From: an uncultured Faecalibacterium sp.
Lineage (GTDB): Bacteria; Bacillota; Clostridia; Oscillospirales; Ruminococcaceae
Length of the DNA stretch: 63,135 nucleotides
Direction of reading: 5' to 3'
Assembly: GCA_904394215.1 (NCBI GenBank)
Contig: CAJFNF010000007.1
Span: forward strand, 1 to 63,135
Below the pieces are notes generated by a model. It saw only the letters and a program-made list of their open reading frames with translations. It had not been told where the DNA came from and ran no database searches. The translations under genes were made by a program, and so were the position numbers. This document shows positions 35,881 through 45,015 of the stretch, piece after piece (the first letter of the stretch is position 1; each line of letters opens with the position of its first letter).

Positions 35881-37035
35881 TCACATGGTCACCGTGACCA
35901 CCGGGCTGTAGGCGGCATCCAGCATTCCGAGAAGGGTCTCCATATTTTCGGCCGATATTTTAATATCGCCGTTGGTGGGTTCCAGCGGCTTCAAAGAACC
36001 TTCCAGAACCCGGACCGAACCCAGCCCGGGGGTGGCGCTCCCCGGGGTGCGGCCGTCCCCATTGTTTGCAAAGAAAATATTGCAGGAATAATATCCTTTT
36101 ACAAACTGGGAATAGGTTTCCTCAAACGAAACGTTGCCGGCTTCCTGCCTCGTGGTGAGGCAGTTATAATAGGCGGAACCGCTGTCATCCACCCACACGC
36201 TGTCCGGCGTAAGCTGGATAAAGGGAATGGTCGTATCGGGCTGTTCCAGTCCGTAGCAGAACAGCACCGGGAAGGTTCCCGCCGGGGTTTTTCCGTCCCC
36301 CTCGGCGGGGGAATCGGTGGTCCCGTTGCGCCCGATGGCCGCCTCGCATTCAAAGAGGGTTTTCCACTCTCCCCCATCCTGCTGGAGCAGCGTCAGGCTG
36401 GCCGTCCCGTCCCCCTGGGGCACGATCCGTATTTCCTGCCGGCCTGCCGCCTGTTCCGCCGGGGCCGTTTCGGTGCTCTCTGCCGGCGGTTCGGCTTCGG
36501 CTTCCTCCGATGCTGCCGGCTGGGATTCGGGGGTCTGGGCCTCCTCCGACGCTGCCGGCTGGGAGTCCGGTTCCTCTGCTTCCTCCTCCAGCGGCTCTGC
36601 GGCAGAAGAGGCAGGGGCCGCCGGGGCCTCTTTGGAATGGCTTCCAAACCACCACCACCCGGCGGCGGCAAGGAGGACCAGCAGGACCACCACCACTGCC
36701 AGCACCAGCCCCAGGGGGCTGCGGCGGCGTTTGCCGGCTGCTTCCTGCTGCGGGGGCCGTGGATTCTCCTCCGCCGGGGCTTGTGTCTTGGGGTCCGGTC
36801 CTGCCGGGACGGTTTTCTCAGGAGCCGGTGTCTCGGGGGCTGCCTCCGGCGCCACCGGCTGGCCGCAGCGGTTGCAGAACCGGGCGCCGGGCATCAGGCT
36901 CTGGCCGCAATGGGGGCATTTTTTGCCCTGCTCCTGCTTTTCCGGCTGCGCCGGCGTCTGGGCCACCGGCTGGCCGCATTTGTTGCAGAACCGGGCGCCC
37001 TCCGGCAGCGTATGTCCGCAATGGGTGCACTTCAT
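35881..37035 (-). CDS. Double zinc-ribbon, membrane-anchored YkuD-like (inactive L,D-transpeptidase) protein
   Basis: 384 residues: two zinc ribbons (CTHCGHTLPEGARFCNKCG; CPHCGQSLMPGARFCNRCG), a Pro/Glu linker, membrane helix (LGLVLAVVVVLLVLLAAAGW, about 108-128), Glu/Pro/Ala stalk, then from about residue 200 a YkuD fold: AIGRNGTTDSPAEGDGKTPA, GTFPVLF, YYNCL. In active L,D-transpeptidases the C-terminus carries a GSxIFxH and TxGC(V/I) motif; here the corresponding stretch reads LGSVRVLEG and PTNGDIKIS, so the catalytic Cys position is Asp and the His is missing. It is probably a wall-binding or regulatory pseudoenzyme. 54 bp after the subtilase gene. Confidence 0.78.
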   Translation of the reverse strand: MKCTHCGHTLPEGARFCNKCGQPVAQTPAQPEKQEQGKKCPHCGQSLMPGARFCNRCGQPVAPEAAPETPAPEKTVPAGPDPKTQAPAEENPRPPQQEAAGKRRRSPLGLVLAVVVVLLVLLAAAGWWWFGSHSKEAPAAPASSAAEPLEEEAEEPDSQPAASEEAQTPESQPAASEEAEAEPPAESTETAPAEQAAGRQEIRIVPQGDGTASLTLLQQDGGEWKTLFECEAAIGRNGTTDSPAEGDGKTPAGTFPVLFCYGLEQPDTTIPFIQLTPDSVWVDDSGSAYYNCLTTRQEAGNVSFEETYSQFVKGYYSCNIFFANNGDGRTPGSATPGLGSVRVLEGSLKPLEPTNGDIKISAENMETLLGMLDAAYSPVVTVTM

Positions 37036-37089
37036 GGATGCTTCATCCTTTCTTTGCTCTGTCTGCCCTGCAGCGCCCAGGGCCGGGCC

Positions 37090-40050
37090 TTAGTCTTTTT
37101 CGATCTTTGCGCCGCATTTGCTGCAGTAGGTCTCATTCTCTCCGCAGAGGTTGCCGCAGTTGCAGCAGTAAACCCCTGTGGGTTTGGGGGGTGTCTGGGG
37201 CAGCTGACAGCCGCAGCGCCCGCAGAACCGGGCCCCTTTGGCGATGGGGGACCCGCACCGGGGACACACCGTGTCAGCTCCGGGCCGGGGCCCTGGATCC
37301 CAAATCCGGCGTCCGCCCGGAGCCGGGGCCTTTTCCCGGCCCTTTCCCAGGCTGACGGCGGCCAGCCGCCTTTCCTGGAAGCGGACCCGCACCTTTTTGA
37401 GGGAAACCGGCACCGCCACGCACACCGCCAGGTATGCGGCCGCCATGACGCAGATCAGCAGGGTGTGCTGCCGCCACAGCTGCAGCGCCGGGGCAAACCA
37501 GTAGCTCCCCGTCCTGCGCACCGAGACATCCCGGCTGCCCTCCTGGACCTCAAAGGAACCGCCGGCTGCGATGCCGTTGGATTTCCAGCGGTAGGCGGCG
37601 GGCTCCATGTTCTCCAGAACCACCTGCCCGTCGGGGCCGGTCTCTGCAGTGAACAGATAGGTGTCGCCTTCATACAGGTCCACCAGGGTGTCCGCCATGT
37701 CGGAGCCGAAATCCACATAGACGGTGGTTCTGGTATCCACCTCGATCTGGTCGATGGAGTCGGCAATGGCGTCTCCCACTTCCGACGCGTCGCCCACGTT
37801 GACATAGCTGCCGCCGGTGCTGTCCGAAAGGTCCTCAAAGAAGTCCGAGGCCTCTGCGCTGGCGTCGGTTCCGATGGCATACACGGTGATCAGCCCATCC
37901 TGCAGGGTGCCGGTGGCCCGCTCATCCGACTCTGTATAGTCAATCCCGATGCCTGCGCTGTTCAGCGCCCGCAGGACGTCGTCGTAGGTGTAGCCGGTCT
38001 TGGGCTCCGGGTCCAGCGGGGGCGCATCTCCCAGGATGATGATCACCTTTTTAGCGCTGTCTCTCCAGTCCAGATCCACCGCCGCCATCAGGCCCGAGTA
38101 GACGGTCTCGTTGTCGTCGCCGCCGTATCCCAGATCCAGCTCCTGGATGGCGCTGTTGATGATGGAATCCCGGCTGGTAAAATACTGCTGCACCTTGGCG
38201 GGGTAGTCATCATCGTCCCCCGACCGGTCGGCAAAATCCCGGTAGTCGATCAGGGCCACCCGGTAATCCTGGGACTTTTCCTGCAGCTGGGTCAGGATCT
38301 GCTCCATGTTTTCCTTGGCGTTTTCGATGTCATCCCACATGGAGTTGGTGGTGTCCACCACAAAGCAGAGGTCCAGGCTGGCTTCCGTCCTCTTGTCCAG
38401 CACCTTTTCGGCCTGCTGGCCCACCGTTGCAAGGGCCAGCTGCACCGCATTTTTCACATTCAGCAGGCCGCTGTACCCGCCCTCGTAGTAATACCGCCCG
38501 GTGGTGGATTCCATCAGGATCCGCTTGACCTGGGGCCCCGTCAGGTCGGGGTTGCACCCAAACACCAGCCCCGCTGCGCCGCTGGCGCAGGGCGCCGACA
38601 TGGAGGTGCCGTCTTCGGCCTTATATCCGCCGGGCACGGTGCTGTACACGCTCATGCCCGGCGCCACCAGATCCACCCGGTCCCCCACGTTGGAGAAATA
38701 GCCGTATTCATACCGGGTGCGTTCCTTAGTGGAGGCTTCCTGGTCGATTCCAATGGCCCCCACCACAAGGATGCGGTCCTTGATCTCGGGTGCGTCGATC
38801 AGGTTCAAAAAGTGGTTGTACTTGGCCAGAGAGCCGCCTTTTTCCCCACTGGTCTGCCCCGGGGCGGGGTCTTCCAGGTATCCATAGGCTGCGTTCTCAC
38901 TGGGATAATAGGTGATGTGGTTGCTGTTGCCCGCCGACATGCAGATCAGGAAATCGGGCCTGCCCTCCGCCTGGCGCTGCTCCACCATCGCAAGCAGGGT
39001 TTTTTCGGCCAAATCGGCCTGGAGGGTCAGATACTGGATGGCCTTCTGGTTTCCATGGCTGGCGGCAAAGCCGACCAGGCGGCTGGTATTCCGGCTGATG
39101 TTGATGACCTGCACATCCTGGTCCAGCAAGACCTTGATGCACTGCATGTATCCGTAGGCGGTGCTGCACGCGTTCCCCACGGTCCCGGTGTGGTTATCCA
39201 TATAGGCGAGGCTGTAGTACAGCTCCCCCTTGTTGGCCATGATGCCGGACACGCCTTTGCCGTCGTCCCATCCGGCGACCATGATCCCAGCCACATGGGT
39301 TCCGTGAAGGTCCTTCTCCACATTGTACTTGTTGACCTGGACCTCGTTGGTCTCGGGATCAATGGTCAGGATGCTGCTGTGGAACCGGGGCAGATCTTCA
39401 TGGGTCTGATCCGGCATGGTGTCAATCAGTCCCACCTTGACCTTGCTGATCTGGTCCAGATACCCCCAGGCCCCGGGGGCGTCAATGGCCTCCACCGACC
39501 AGTTTTCCCCCCGGGGGACTTCCACGTCCCAGGTTTCCTTTTTGAACCAGGAACCGCCCCAGGGATCATCGGGGTAAAACGGTTCTTTTTCTTCCACCGT
39601 GTCCGCCTCGATCTCATCCGTATTGGACAGCATCACCGGGTTGGGGTAGGCGTCCTCCACAATGGCGTTGGACTTGAGCTGCTCCACCAGGCTTTCCAGC
39701 TCGCCGAAGGTCATCTTGCTGGAATAAACCAGCCGATAGATGTGCAGATCCGCCATGAAGTCGTCCACCTGCGCCTGCTGGGAATCCAGGAACGCCTGGA
39801 CCTGCTGCTGGGAGGCGTTGGAGTCCAGGAAGACAATCACCTCGTTGTTGACGTACAGGATCCCCGTGTCCTCATCGAAATCAATGTCCTCGGATTCCGA
39901 TGCAATCTGGAGGATTACTTCCATCTCGCCCTCGCCCTGGCTCCCATGGAGGGCCGGGTACAGAAAGAACCGCCACCCGGCTGCCAGCAGCACCAGCAGC
40001 AGGCAGATCACCGCCAGAATCAGCAGGACCCACTTAATCTTTCGCTTCAT
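37090..40050 (-). CDS. Subtilisin-like protease fused to VWA domain, membrane helix and two cytoplasmic zinc ribbons
   Basis: 986 residues. N-terminal membrane helix (8-27); S8 protease with the triad in VGLIDTMPD (Asp near 207), DLHGTHVAGI (His near 250) and DGTSMSAPCASG (Ser near 483); VWA domain with FVVDTTNSMWDDI (near 558; MIDAS DxxxS-like, first Ser replaced by Thr) and a later GDAPPLD; a Cna-B-like strand region; second membrane helix (about 860-882); two C-terminal zinc ribbons (CPRCGSPIAKGARFCGRCG; CCNCGNLCGENETYCSKCG). Two helices put protease and VWA outside and ribbons in the cytosol. Overlaps the preceding gene by 17 bp. Confidence 0.85.
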   Translation of the reverse strand: MKRKIKWVLLILAVICLLLVLLAAGWRFFLYPALHGSQGEGEMEVILQIASESEDIDFDEDTGILYVNNEVIVFLDSNASQQQVQAFLDSQQAQVDDFMADLHIYRLVYSSKMTFGELESLVEQLKSNAIVEDAYPNPVMLSNTDEIEADTVEEKEPFYPDDPWGGSWFKKETWDVEVPRGENWSVEAIDAPGAWGYLDQISKVKVGLIDTMPDQTHEDLPRFHSSILTIDPETNEVQVNKYNVEKDLHGTHVAGIMVAGWDDGKGVSGIMANKGELYYSLAYMDNHTGTVGNACSTAYGYMQCIKVLLDQDVQVINISRNTSRLVGFAASHGNQKAIQYLTLQADLAEKTLLAMVEQRQAEGRPDFLICMSAGNSNHITYYPSENAAYGYLEDPAPGQTSGEKGGSLAKYNHFLNLIDAPEIKDRILVVGAIGIDQEASTKERTRYEYGYFSNVGDRVDLVAPGMSVYSTVPGGYKAEDGTSMSAPCASGAAGLVFGCNPDLTGPQVKRILMESTTGRYYYEGGYSGLLNVKNAVQLALATVGQQAEKVLDKRTEASLDLCFVVDTTNSMWDDIENAKENMEQILTQLQEKSQDYRVALIDYRDFADRSGDDDDYPAKVQQYFTSRDSIINSAIQELDLGYGGDDNETVYSGLMAAVDLDWRDSAKKVIIILGDAPPLDPEPKTGYTYDDVLRALNSAGIGIDYTESDERATGTLQDGLITVYAIGTDASAEASDFFEDLSDSTGGSYVNVGDASEVGDAIADSIDQIEVDTRTTVYVDFGSDMADTLVDLYEGDTYLFTAETGPDGQVVLENMEPAAYRWKSNGIAAGGSFEVQEGSRDVSVRRTGSYWFAPALQLWRQHTLLICVMAAAYLAVCVAVPVSLKKVRVRFQERRLAAVSLGKGREKAPAPGGRRIWDPGPRPGADTVCPRCGSPIAKGARFCGRCGCQLPQTPPKPTGVYCCNCGNLCGENETYCSKCGAKIEKD

Positions 40051-40585
40051 ACTGTCCTCCTCTCACCCCTCGGATGGACCCGTAGATGGAAAAGCAGGCC
40101 GCGGCGCCGGCCGCCAGAATCACCCCGCAGAGAATAGAAAAATCCAGGAACACCGCCGTGGTGTCCACCAGAAATTCCTGCCAGGCGCCGTCCAGCCGCT
40201 GCAAAAGCCAGATTCTCCCCAGCCCGGCCGCCGCGCTCAGCAGGGCGGCTGCCGCCGCAGCGATCCCCAGCCCCAGGAAAACCCTGCGCAGCCGGTGCAC
40301 ATTCGCCGCCACCAGCACCGCCGCCGGGATCAGGACCAAGGCCCCGATAGCGGCGAAAAAGAAGGGGGAATCCAAAAAGGCGCCCAGCATCTCCCCCGAG
40401 ACCGGTCCCGCCGCCGGAAGGTCTGCCCGTTCCCGCAGGGACCAGACAAACAGCATCCACACCGTCCACACCGCTGCGGCTGCCAGGAGCAGGACGCACA
40501 GAACGGTGAGGCAGACGGCCCCTTTGCCAGGCCGGGGGCTGAGAGAGGGAAACTCATTGCCGCTCAGTCGATTTTTATTCTTCAT
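40034..40585 (-). CDS. Four-helix membrane protein of unknown function
   Basis: 183 residues with four hydrophobic stretches (VCLTVLCVLLLAAAAVWTVW; FFFAAIGALVLIPAAVLVAA; VFLGLGIAAAAAALLSAAAG; FLDFSILCGVILAAGAAACF). No recognised family. Its 3' end overlaps the start of the subtilase-VWA gene by 17 bp, so the two are translationally coupled and may form a complex. GCAGGAGAG precedes the ATG at 40585. Confidence 0.72.
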   Translation of the reverse strand: MKNKNRLSGNEFPSLSPRPGKGAVCLTVLCVLLLAAAAVWTVWMLFVWSLRERADLPAAGPVSGEMLGAFLDSPFFFAAIGALVLIPAAVLVAANVHRLRRVFLGLGIAAAAAALLSAAAGLGRIWLLQRLDGAWQEFLVDTTAVFLDFSILCGVILAAGAAACFSIYGSIRGVRGGQYEAKD

Positions 40586-40600
40586 TGTAAATCTCTCCTG

Positions 40601-40640
40601 CAAAAGAAATGCGCACCGGACCAGTCCAGTGCGCACTTCT
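40601..40640 (-). terminator. Hairpin between the first and second cluster genes
   Basis: On the minus strand TGCGCACTGGAC and GTCCGGTGCGCA (40611-40636, one mismatch) are followed by TTTCTTTT. It stands directly upstream of the ribosome site of the four-helix protein gene, so it could act as a partial terminator setting the ratio of the two parts. Confidence 0.5.
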
Positions 40641-40798
40641 CAAAAACACCCATGAAACCGGTTATGCCTGCAGGAAAGGAGACCTCCGATTCCGCAAAGA
40701 CCCGCGCACCCCATGATCCCTGCCCATCTGTCTCATCTTCCCGCTGCAGACCAGCCACGCTGCGCCGGGCCGCCGTCACCCGGCCCGGCCCCTGTCAG

Positions 40799-43042
40799 TC
40801 AAAACCAGTTCAAATCTTCCTTGATTTCCATGGCGTTCCGGCTCCACACCATGTCCACGCCGGTCTCCACCAGCTTCTTTTCCTTTCCGTTGTAGTAGTA
40901 GAGATCCCCGTCGGAAATGTACAGCAGGGTGGAATCGTCCACCCGGACGTACTGGGTAACATCCTCCGCAATGTAGGTCTGTTCCCCCTTGGCGTTGATC
41001 ATGACCAGCTCGTAGCCGGAGCCCTCCCGGTACCCTGCATAGGCCAGGATCACATCGTCACTGTACAGGTTCATCTCGCCCAGCACAATATCCTGGGCCA
41101 GGCGGGTGCTGGTTCCATCCTCGTAGACGCACAGGTCACAGAAGTAGGTGTCGTTGTTCAGGTAGACCCCGTCGGCATAGTACAGGGCGTCCCCATCGAC
41201 CCCCAGCACGTGGGCATCGTCCGACACCAGCGAGAAGCTGCCCAAGACACTGCCCTCGGCATACGCCACGTACAGCTCACCGTCGCCGTCGGTCAGGTAA
41301 AGGCCCTTGTCGCCCAGGGCGCTCAGGTTCCCATACATGTTGTCCATCACGTCTGCATAGGTTGCAGCAGCGCTGGAGGACATGGTGCAGAGGGTTCCAT
41401 CCCCCAGAATGAGATTGATAGCATCTCCATTCAGATCACTAAAGTCGAGTGTGCCGGAGCCCGCTATGATCTGTTCGATGGGGATCTTGCCGGTGAACGC
41501 ATCGGTGGTGATGAACATGAGGCTTCCTGCCACCGACTCTGTACCGAGCACCTGGTTGTTGACTTCAGTCAAAGTTCCGTCTTCATACCGGTAGACGGTC
41601 TGGATTGGAATATCCTCGTCCTGCAGGCCCTCCCGTATGGCATTCCGGGTCTGGACATCGTTCCACTCGGACAGGGCCGCCTCGTAGGCGTCATAGTCGA
41701 CAGTGGTGCCGCTCTGGGACCGCTGGAAACAGAATTCCAGCCATTCCCCGGCGTAGCCCTGGCCATACTGGCTGGCCATGTTCATGAGGTCCTGCTGGAC
41801 CTCACTGGTGACCAGCAAATACCCGTCCGCATTTTCCTGGGACTTGTACTTTGCCACAAAGGCGGTGCACAGGGTATAGGAGGAATTGCAGTCCTCAATG
41901 GAATCGTGGAAGAAATACACGCTCTTGGTGCAGCTGGTATAGATCTCCCCCACCGTGCTGGGGTCATCCGAGCTGTACAGCTGATAGTACCGGTATTTCG
42001 GAACCGCGAAATCGCTGGCCATCGGCTGGGTCACGGCAGCATCCTGGGCCGCAAGGTCATCTTCCACAAGGGAGTAGGCGTTCAGCGTCTCACCATTTTG
42101 AGCGCTCAGATAAATATCATCGCCAATGAATGCCATATCGGTGGCACGATCCAGCAGTTTTTCTTCGTCCCGGTCGATTCCGCCCAGATAGATCGAGGCG
42201 GTTCCATCGTCGTCATCTTTGGCATACAGGATGCAGTTCAGGTCATCCGCATCCAGGACTTCGGCACAGTTGGAAGCCAGCTTGGTCTTTTTGTCGGTTT
42301 CCTTCAGGTTCACGCTGTAGAGGCTGCAGTCGTCCCAGGAAGTGCCGGACAAATAGATCAGCCGGTCGGTGCCCTCTGTATAGTAGTTGACCACATCCTT
42401 GCCCAGCTGAACCGCCTCTTTGCCGTCATAATAATACAGGGTATCGTCGGCGTTTTGATACAGCAGGGTCCCGTTTTCAAGGAACTCGAATCCCAGCCTG
42501 ACGTTGGTTGCAATGATTTCAATGTACTTGTCGTTTTTGACCGAATCCTTTTTCAGCTTCTTGTATTCCGCGCGGCACAGAGAAGCGGTCGATCCGTCAT
42601 ATTTGGTGTAATAATAAATGTATTTTCCATCCGGGCTGAAGGTCAGCAGGCTGTCGTAGGCGCTGGTGCCATAGACATCCGACCGGGCGGAGGCAATCTG
42701 GATGGATTCCCCTTCTTTCAGGTTGGTAATCAGCTCATACCGCCCGTCCGCAAGGTATGCGTAGGCGTTGCCGGAACCGCCGCCCAAAAGCGCTCTGATC
42801 CCAAAAAATATCACCAGAATCACGACCAGGGCAAGAACGGCCAAAACAATCTTTTTTGCATCGATTCTTTTTCCGGCCGGGGCAAACCCGGGGTCGGAAA
42901 CCGGAACAAGGCCCGGCTCAGCGCCCTCTCCGCCGTCCTGGATTTCCTGTACTGCCACCGCTGTGCGGGACAGATTTGCGCCGCAAAAACTGCAAAATTT
43001 ACTGCCGTCCGGCAGCTGGGTTCCGCATTTGGGACAAAACAT
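40799..43042 (-). CDS. Zinc-ribbon membrane protein with a propeller-like outer domain
   Basis: 747 residues. N-terminal zinc ribbon (CPKCGTQLPDGSKFCSFCG), linker, membrane helix (KIVLAVLALVVILVIFFGIR, about 64-84), then a large outer part made of recurring short beta units: LTFSPDGKYIYYYTKY, LYQNADDTLYYYDG, LYYADGVYLNNDTYFCDL, LLYISDGDLYYYNGKEK. These are DUF5050/TolB-like propeller blades, with an inserted helical stretch near residues 430-470. Ribbon inside, propeller outside. First gene of the cluster under the promoter at 43174. Function unknown. Confidence 0.78.
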   Translation of the reverse strand: MFCPKCGTQLPDGSKFCSFCGANLSRTAVAVQEIQDGGEGAEPGLVPVSDPGFAPAGKRIDAKKIVLAVLALVVILVIFFGIRALLGGGSGNAYAYLADGRYELITNLKEGESIQIASARSDVYGTSAYDSLLTFSPDGKYIYYYTKYDGSTASLCRAEYKKLKKDSVKNDKYIEIIATNVRLGFEFLENGTLLYQNADDTLYYYDGKEAVQLGKDVVNYYTEGTDRLIYLSGTSWDDCSLYSVNLKETDKKTKLASNCAEVLDADDLNCILYAKDDDDGTASIYLGGIDRDEEKLLDRATDMAFIGDDIYLSAQNGETLNAYSLVEDDLAAQDAAVTQPMASDFAVPKYRYYQLYSSDDPSTVGEIYTSCTKSVYFFHDSIEDCNSSYTLCTAFVAKYKSQENADGYLLVTSEVQQDLMNMASQYGQGYAGEWLEFCFQRSQSGTTVDYDAYEAALSEWNDVQTRNAIREGLQDEDIPIQTVYRYEDGTLTEVNNQVLGTESVAGSLMFITTDAFTGKIPIEQIIAGSGTLDFSDLNGDAINLILGDGTLCTMSSSAAATYADVMDNMYGNLSALGDKGLYLTDGDGELYVAYAEGSVLGSFSLVSDDAHVLGVDGDALYYADGVYLNNDTYFCDLCVYEDGTSTRLAQDIVLGEMNLYSDDVILAYAGYREGSGYELVMINAKGEQTYIAEDVTQYVRVDDSTLLYISDGDLYYYNGKEKKLVETGVDMVWSRNAMEIKEDLNWF

Positions 43043-43173
43043 TCTGATTCCTCCTTTTTTGCTTCTTTATTTATAAGATATACCCCGATCTAACTGCAGT
43101 CCTTTTCCGGTTCTCTCTTCTTGTTCCGCAAATCAGACAACCGGTATTTTTCAGGTCCTGCTGAATTACTTTT

Positions 43174-43202
43174 ATTATACAGGCCCCAGGGTGAATTTAC
43201 AA
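43174..43202 (-). promoter_or_regulatory. Promoter of the zinc-ribbon cluster
   Basis: TTGTAA (43197-43202), 17-bp spacer, TATAAT (43174-43179) on the minus strand; leader about 125 nt. The rest of the gap 43203-43475 holds only terminators. Confidence 0.75.
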
Positions 43203-43385
43203 GTATCTTTCCAGATTTCAGGCTTCTCCCCTGCGGCGGCCCGGCCCACCGGTTTTCGGGGCAAAATATTCGGCTTTTTTCCCGCCCGCGGCTCTGTCCC
43301 CCGCTTTTCCCGGGCCCATTTATCCCCGATTTTGGGGATAGAGCCGGGGCCCATGCAGGGCCGCCGGGCTCCTTTCCGCCGCACA

Positions 43386-43473
43386 AAAACAGCCCGGAAA
43401 CCGAATGATTCCGGGCTGTTTTATGCTGCCGGCAACCCAAAAGGCGGCGGAGCCAAAGCTCCGCCGCCTTCCC
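43386..43473 (-). terminator. Two tandem terminators after the M32 carboxypeptidase gene
   Basis: 43441-43470: AAGGCGGCGGAGC/GCTCCGCCGCCTT with a minus-strand TTTTGGG tail. 43386-43422: AACAGCCCGGAA/TTCCGGGCTGTT with T runs on both sides. Confidence 0.75.
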
Positions 43474-43475
43474 GG

Positions 43476-44978
43476 TTACAGGTTATAAAGTTCCGTATAT
43501 TTGCTGGTCAGATAATCCACATAGTATTGGGGGTCGAAGGGGCCGCCGCAGAGGCTCTCCACCAGCCAGCCGGTCTCTTTCAGGTTGCCGTACCGCCACA
43601 GCCGGCGGGTCAGTTCATCCCGCAGGGGGGCAAGATCCCCGGCAGCATACATGGCCTCAAAGTCGATGGCCTTTTCCAGGCCGGCCATGGCCTGGGCGCC
43701 GTAGGCGCTGCCCAGGGCGTAGCTGGGGAAGTAGCCAAAGTTGCCCTGGGCCCAGTGGATGTCCTGGAGGACGCCGTGGGCGTCGTCGGGCACATCCAGG
43801 CCCAGATACTCCTTGTATTTGGCGTTCCAGGCGGCGGGCAGGTCGGCCACCGCCAGTTCCCCGTGGATCAGGGCTTTTTCCAGCTCGTAGCGCACCATGA
43901 TGTGGAGGCAGTAGGTCAGCTCGTCGGCCTCGGTGCGGATCAGGCCCGGCTCGGCCCGGTTGGCCGCCCGGTACAGCTCCTCCTCGGTGACCCCTGCCAG
44001 CTGGCCGGGGAACAGCTGCTGCAGGGTAGGCCACAGCAGATGGATACAGCCCCGGCTGCGTCCCACCAGGTTCTCAAACAAGCGGCTCTGGCTCTCGTGG
44101 AGGCCCATGGAGGCGCCGCCGGACAGGATGGTGTAGTCCAGTTTGGGGTCCACATGGAGCTCATACAGGGCGTGGCCCCCCTCGTGGGCCACCGAGTACA
44201 GGTTGGACAGCACATCCCGGGGCATGTAGTGGGTGGTGATCCGCACGTCCCGGCTGTGGAAGCCGTCGGTGAAGGGGTGCTCACTCTCGGCCAGGATGCA
44301 GCGGTTCGGGTCCAGGCCCCACAGCTCCATCACCTTCCGGGACAGGACCCGCTGCTGGTCCACCGGCCACTCCTGATCCAAAAAGTCGGTGCGGATGGCG
44401 CTGCCCCGGGTCTGGACAGCCTCCAGCAGAGGCACAATGGCAGAGCGCAGGGTGTCAAAGAACTTGTCACACTTTTCGATGGTGAGCCCCGGCTCGTACT
44501 GGTCCAGCAGGGTCTCGTAGGGGTCCTTGCCGGGGGCGATCTGGGCGGCCTGACGACGGCGGCCCTCCACCAGCTTTTCCAGCCAGGGGGCAAAGCTGGC
44601 GAAGCCGCTGGCCTTCTTGGCTTTGGTCCAGGCGGACAGGGCCTCCTGGGTCAGCCGCTCATAGGAGGCGTATTCGTCGGCCGGGATGGGCCGGATCTGC
44701 CGCAGCATCCGGCGCAGTTCCCGCACCTCGGCATGGACCTGTTCGGCGTCGGGGGCGCTGTCGGCAGCGGCGTCGGCATCGGCCAGCAGCTGGTCCACCG
44801 ACGGGGCGGTGAGCAGGTCGAACTGGGCCCGGCTCAGCACCTCGATGGCCTCGGCCCGGCCGCCGGCCCCGTCGGCGGGGGCCACCGTCTCCCCGTCAAA
44901 GTTGATGACGCTCTGGGCATAGCGGTAGGCGTAGTTTTTGTGTTCCAGGCTGCGCAGGGCAGTGATGGCATCTTGCAT
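43476..44978 (-). CDS. M32-family metallocarboxypeptidase
   Basis: 500 residues, the usual length of the thermostable carboxypeptidase Taq family. The zinc motif SVAHEGGHALYE (HExxH) lies near residue 268, with the third ligand region in MGLHESQSRLFEN, and further family blocks such as RITTHYMPRD, IRTEADELTYCLHI and GYFPSYALG. It trims C-terminal residues of peptides in the cytosol. The ATG at 44978 is behind GAGAGGG. Single-gene unit with a -35/-10 at 45016-45044. Confidence 0.92.
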   Translation of the reverse strand: MQDAITALRSLEHKNYAYRYAQSVINFDGETVAPADGAGGRAEAIEVLSRAQFDLLTAPSVDQLLADADAAADSAPDAEQVHAEVRELRRMLRQIRPIPADEYASYERLTQEALSAWTKAKKASGFASFAPWLEKLVEGRRRQAAQIAPGKDPYETLLDQYEPGLTIEKCDKFFDTLRSAIVPLLEAVQTRGSAIRTDFLDQEWPVDQQRVLSRKVMELWGLDPNRCILAESEHPFTDGFHSRDVRITTHYMPRDVLSNLYSVAHEGGHALYELHVDPKLDYTILSGGASMGLHESQSRLFENLVGRSRGCIHLLWPTLQQLFPGQLAGVTEEELYRAANRAEPGLIRTEADELTYCLHIMVRYELEKALIHGELAVADLPAAWNAKYKEYLGLDVPDDAHGVLQDIHWAQGNFGYFPSYALGSAYGAQAMAGLEKAIDFEAMYAAGDLAPLRDELTRRLWRYGNLKETGWLVESLCGGPFDPQYYVDYLTSKYTELYNL

Positions 44979-45015
44979 GGGTATTCCCTCTCTTCCTTTG
45001 GATTTTGGTAAAGCC

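Noticed and set aside
35697..35897. 66-residue plus-strand open frame in the gap between the YkuD-like gene and the 677-residue protein gene
   Set aside because: It has no ribosome site, overlaps a good minus-strand promoter and runs into the neighbouring gene.
35779..40137. Very long plus-strand open frame opposite the YkuD-like and subtilase-VWA genes
   Set aside because: It is a mirror of GC-rich minus-strand genes: His/Gly/Val/Leu/Pro-rich with no ribosome site and no domain. The same applies to the long open frames opposite alaS (11258-14107), comEC (7398-10493), murA (15521-16921), fbp (16976-19030), the propeller-like gene (39740-43093) and pgi (50290-51897).
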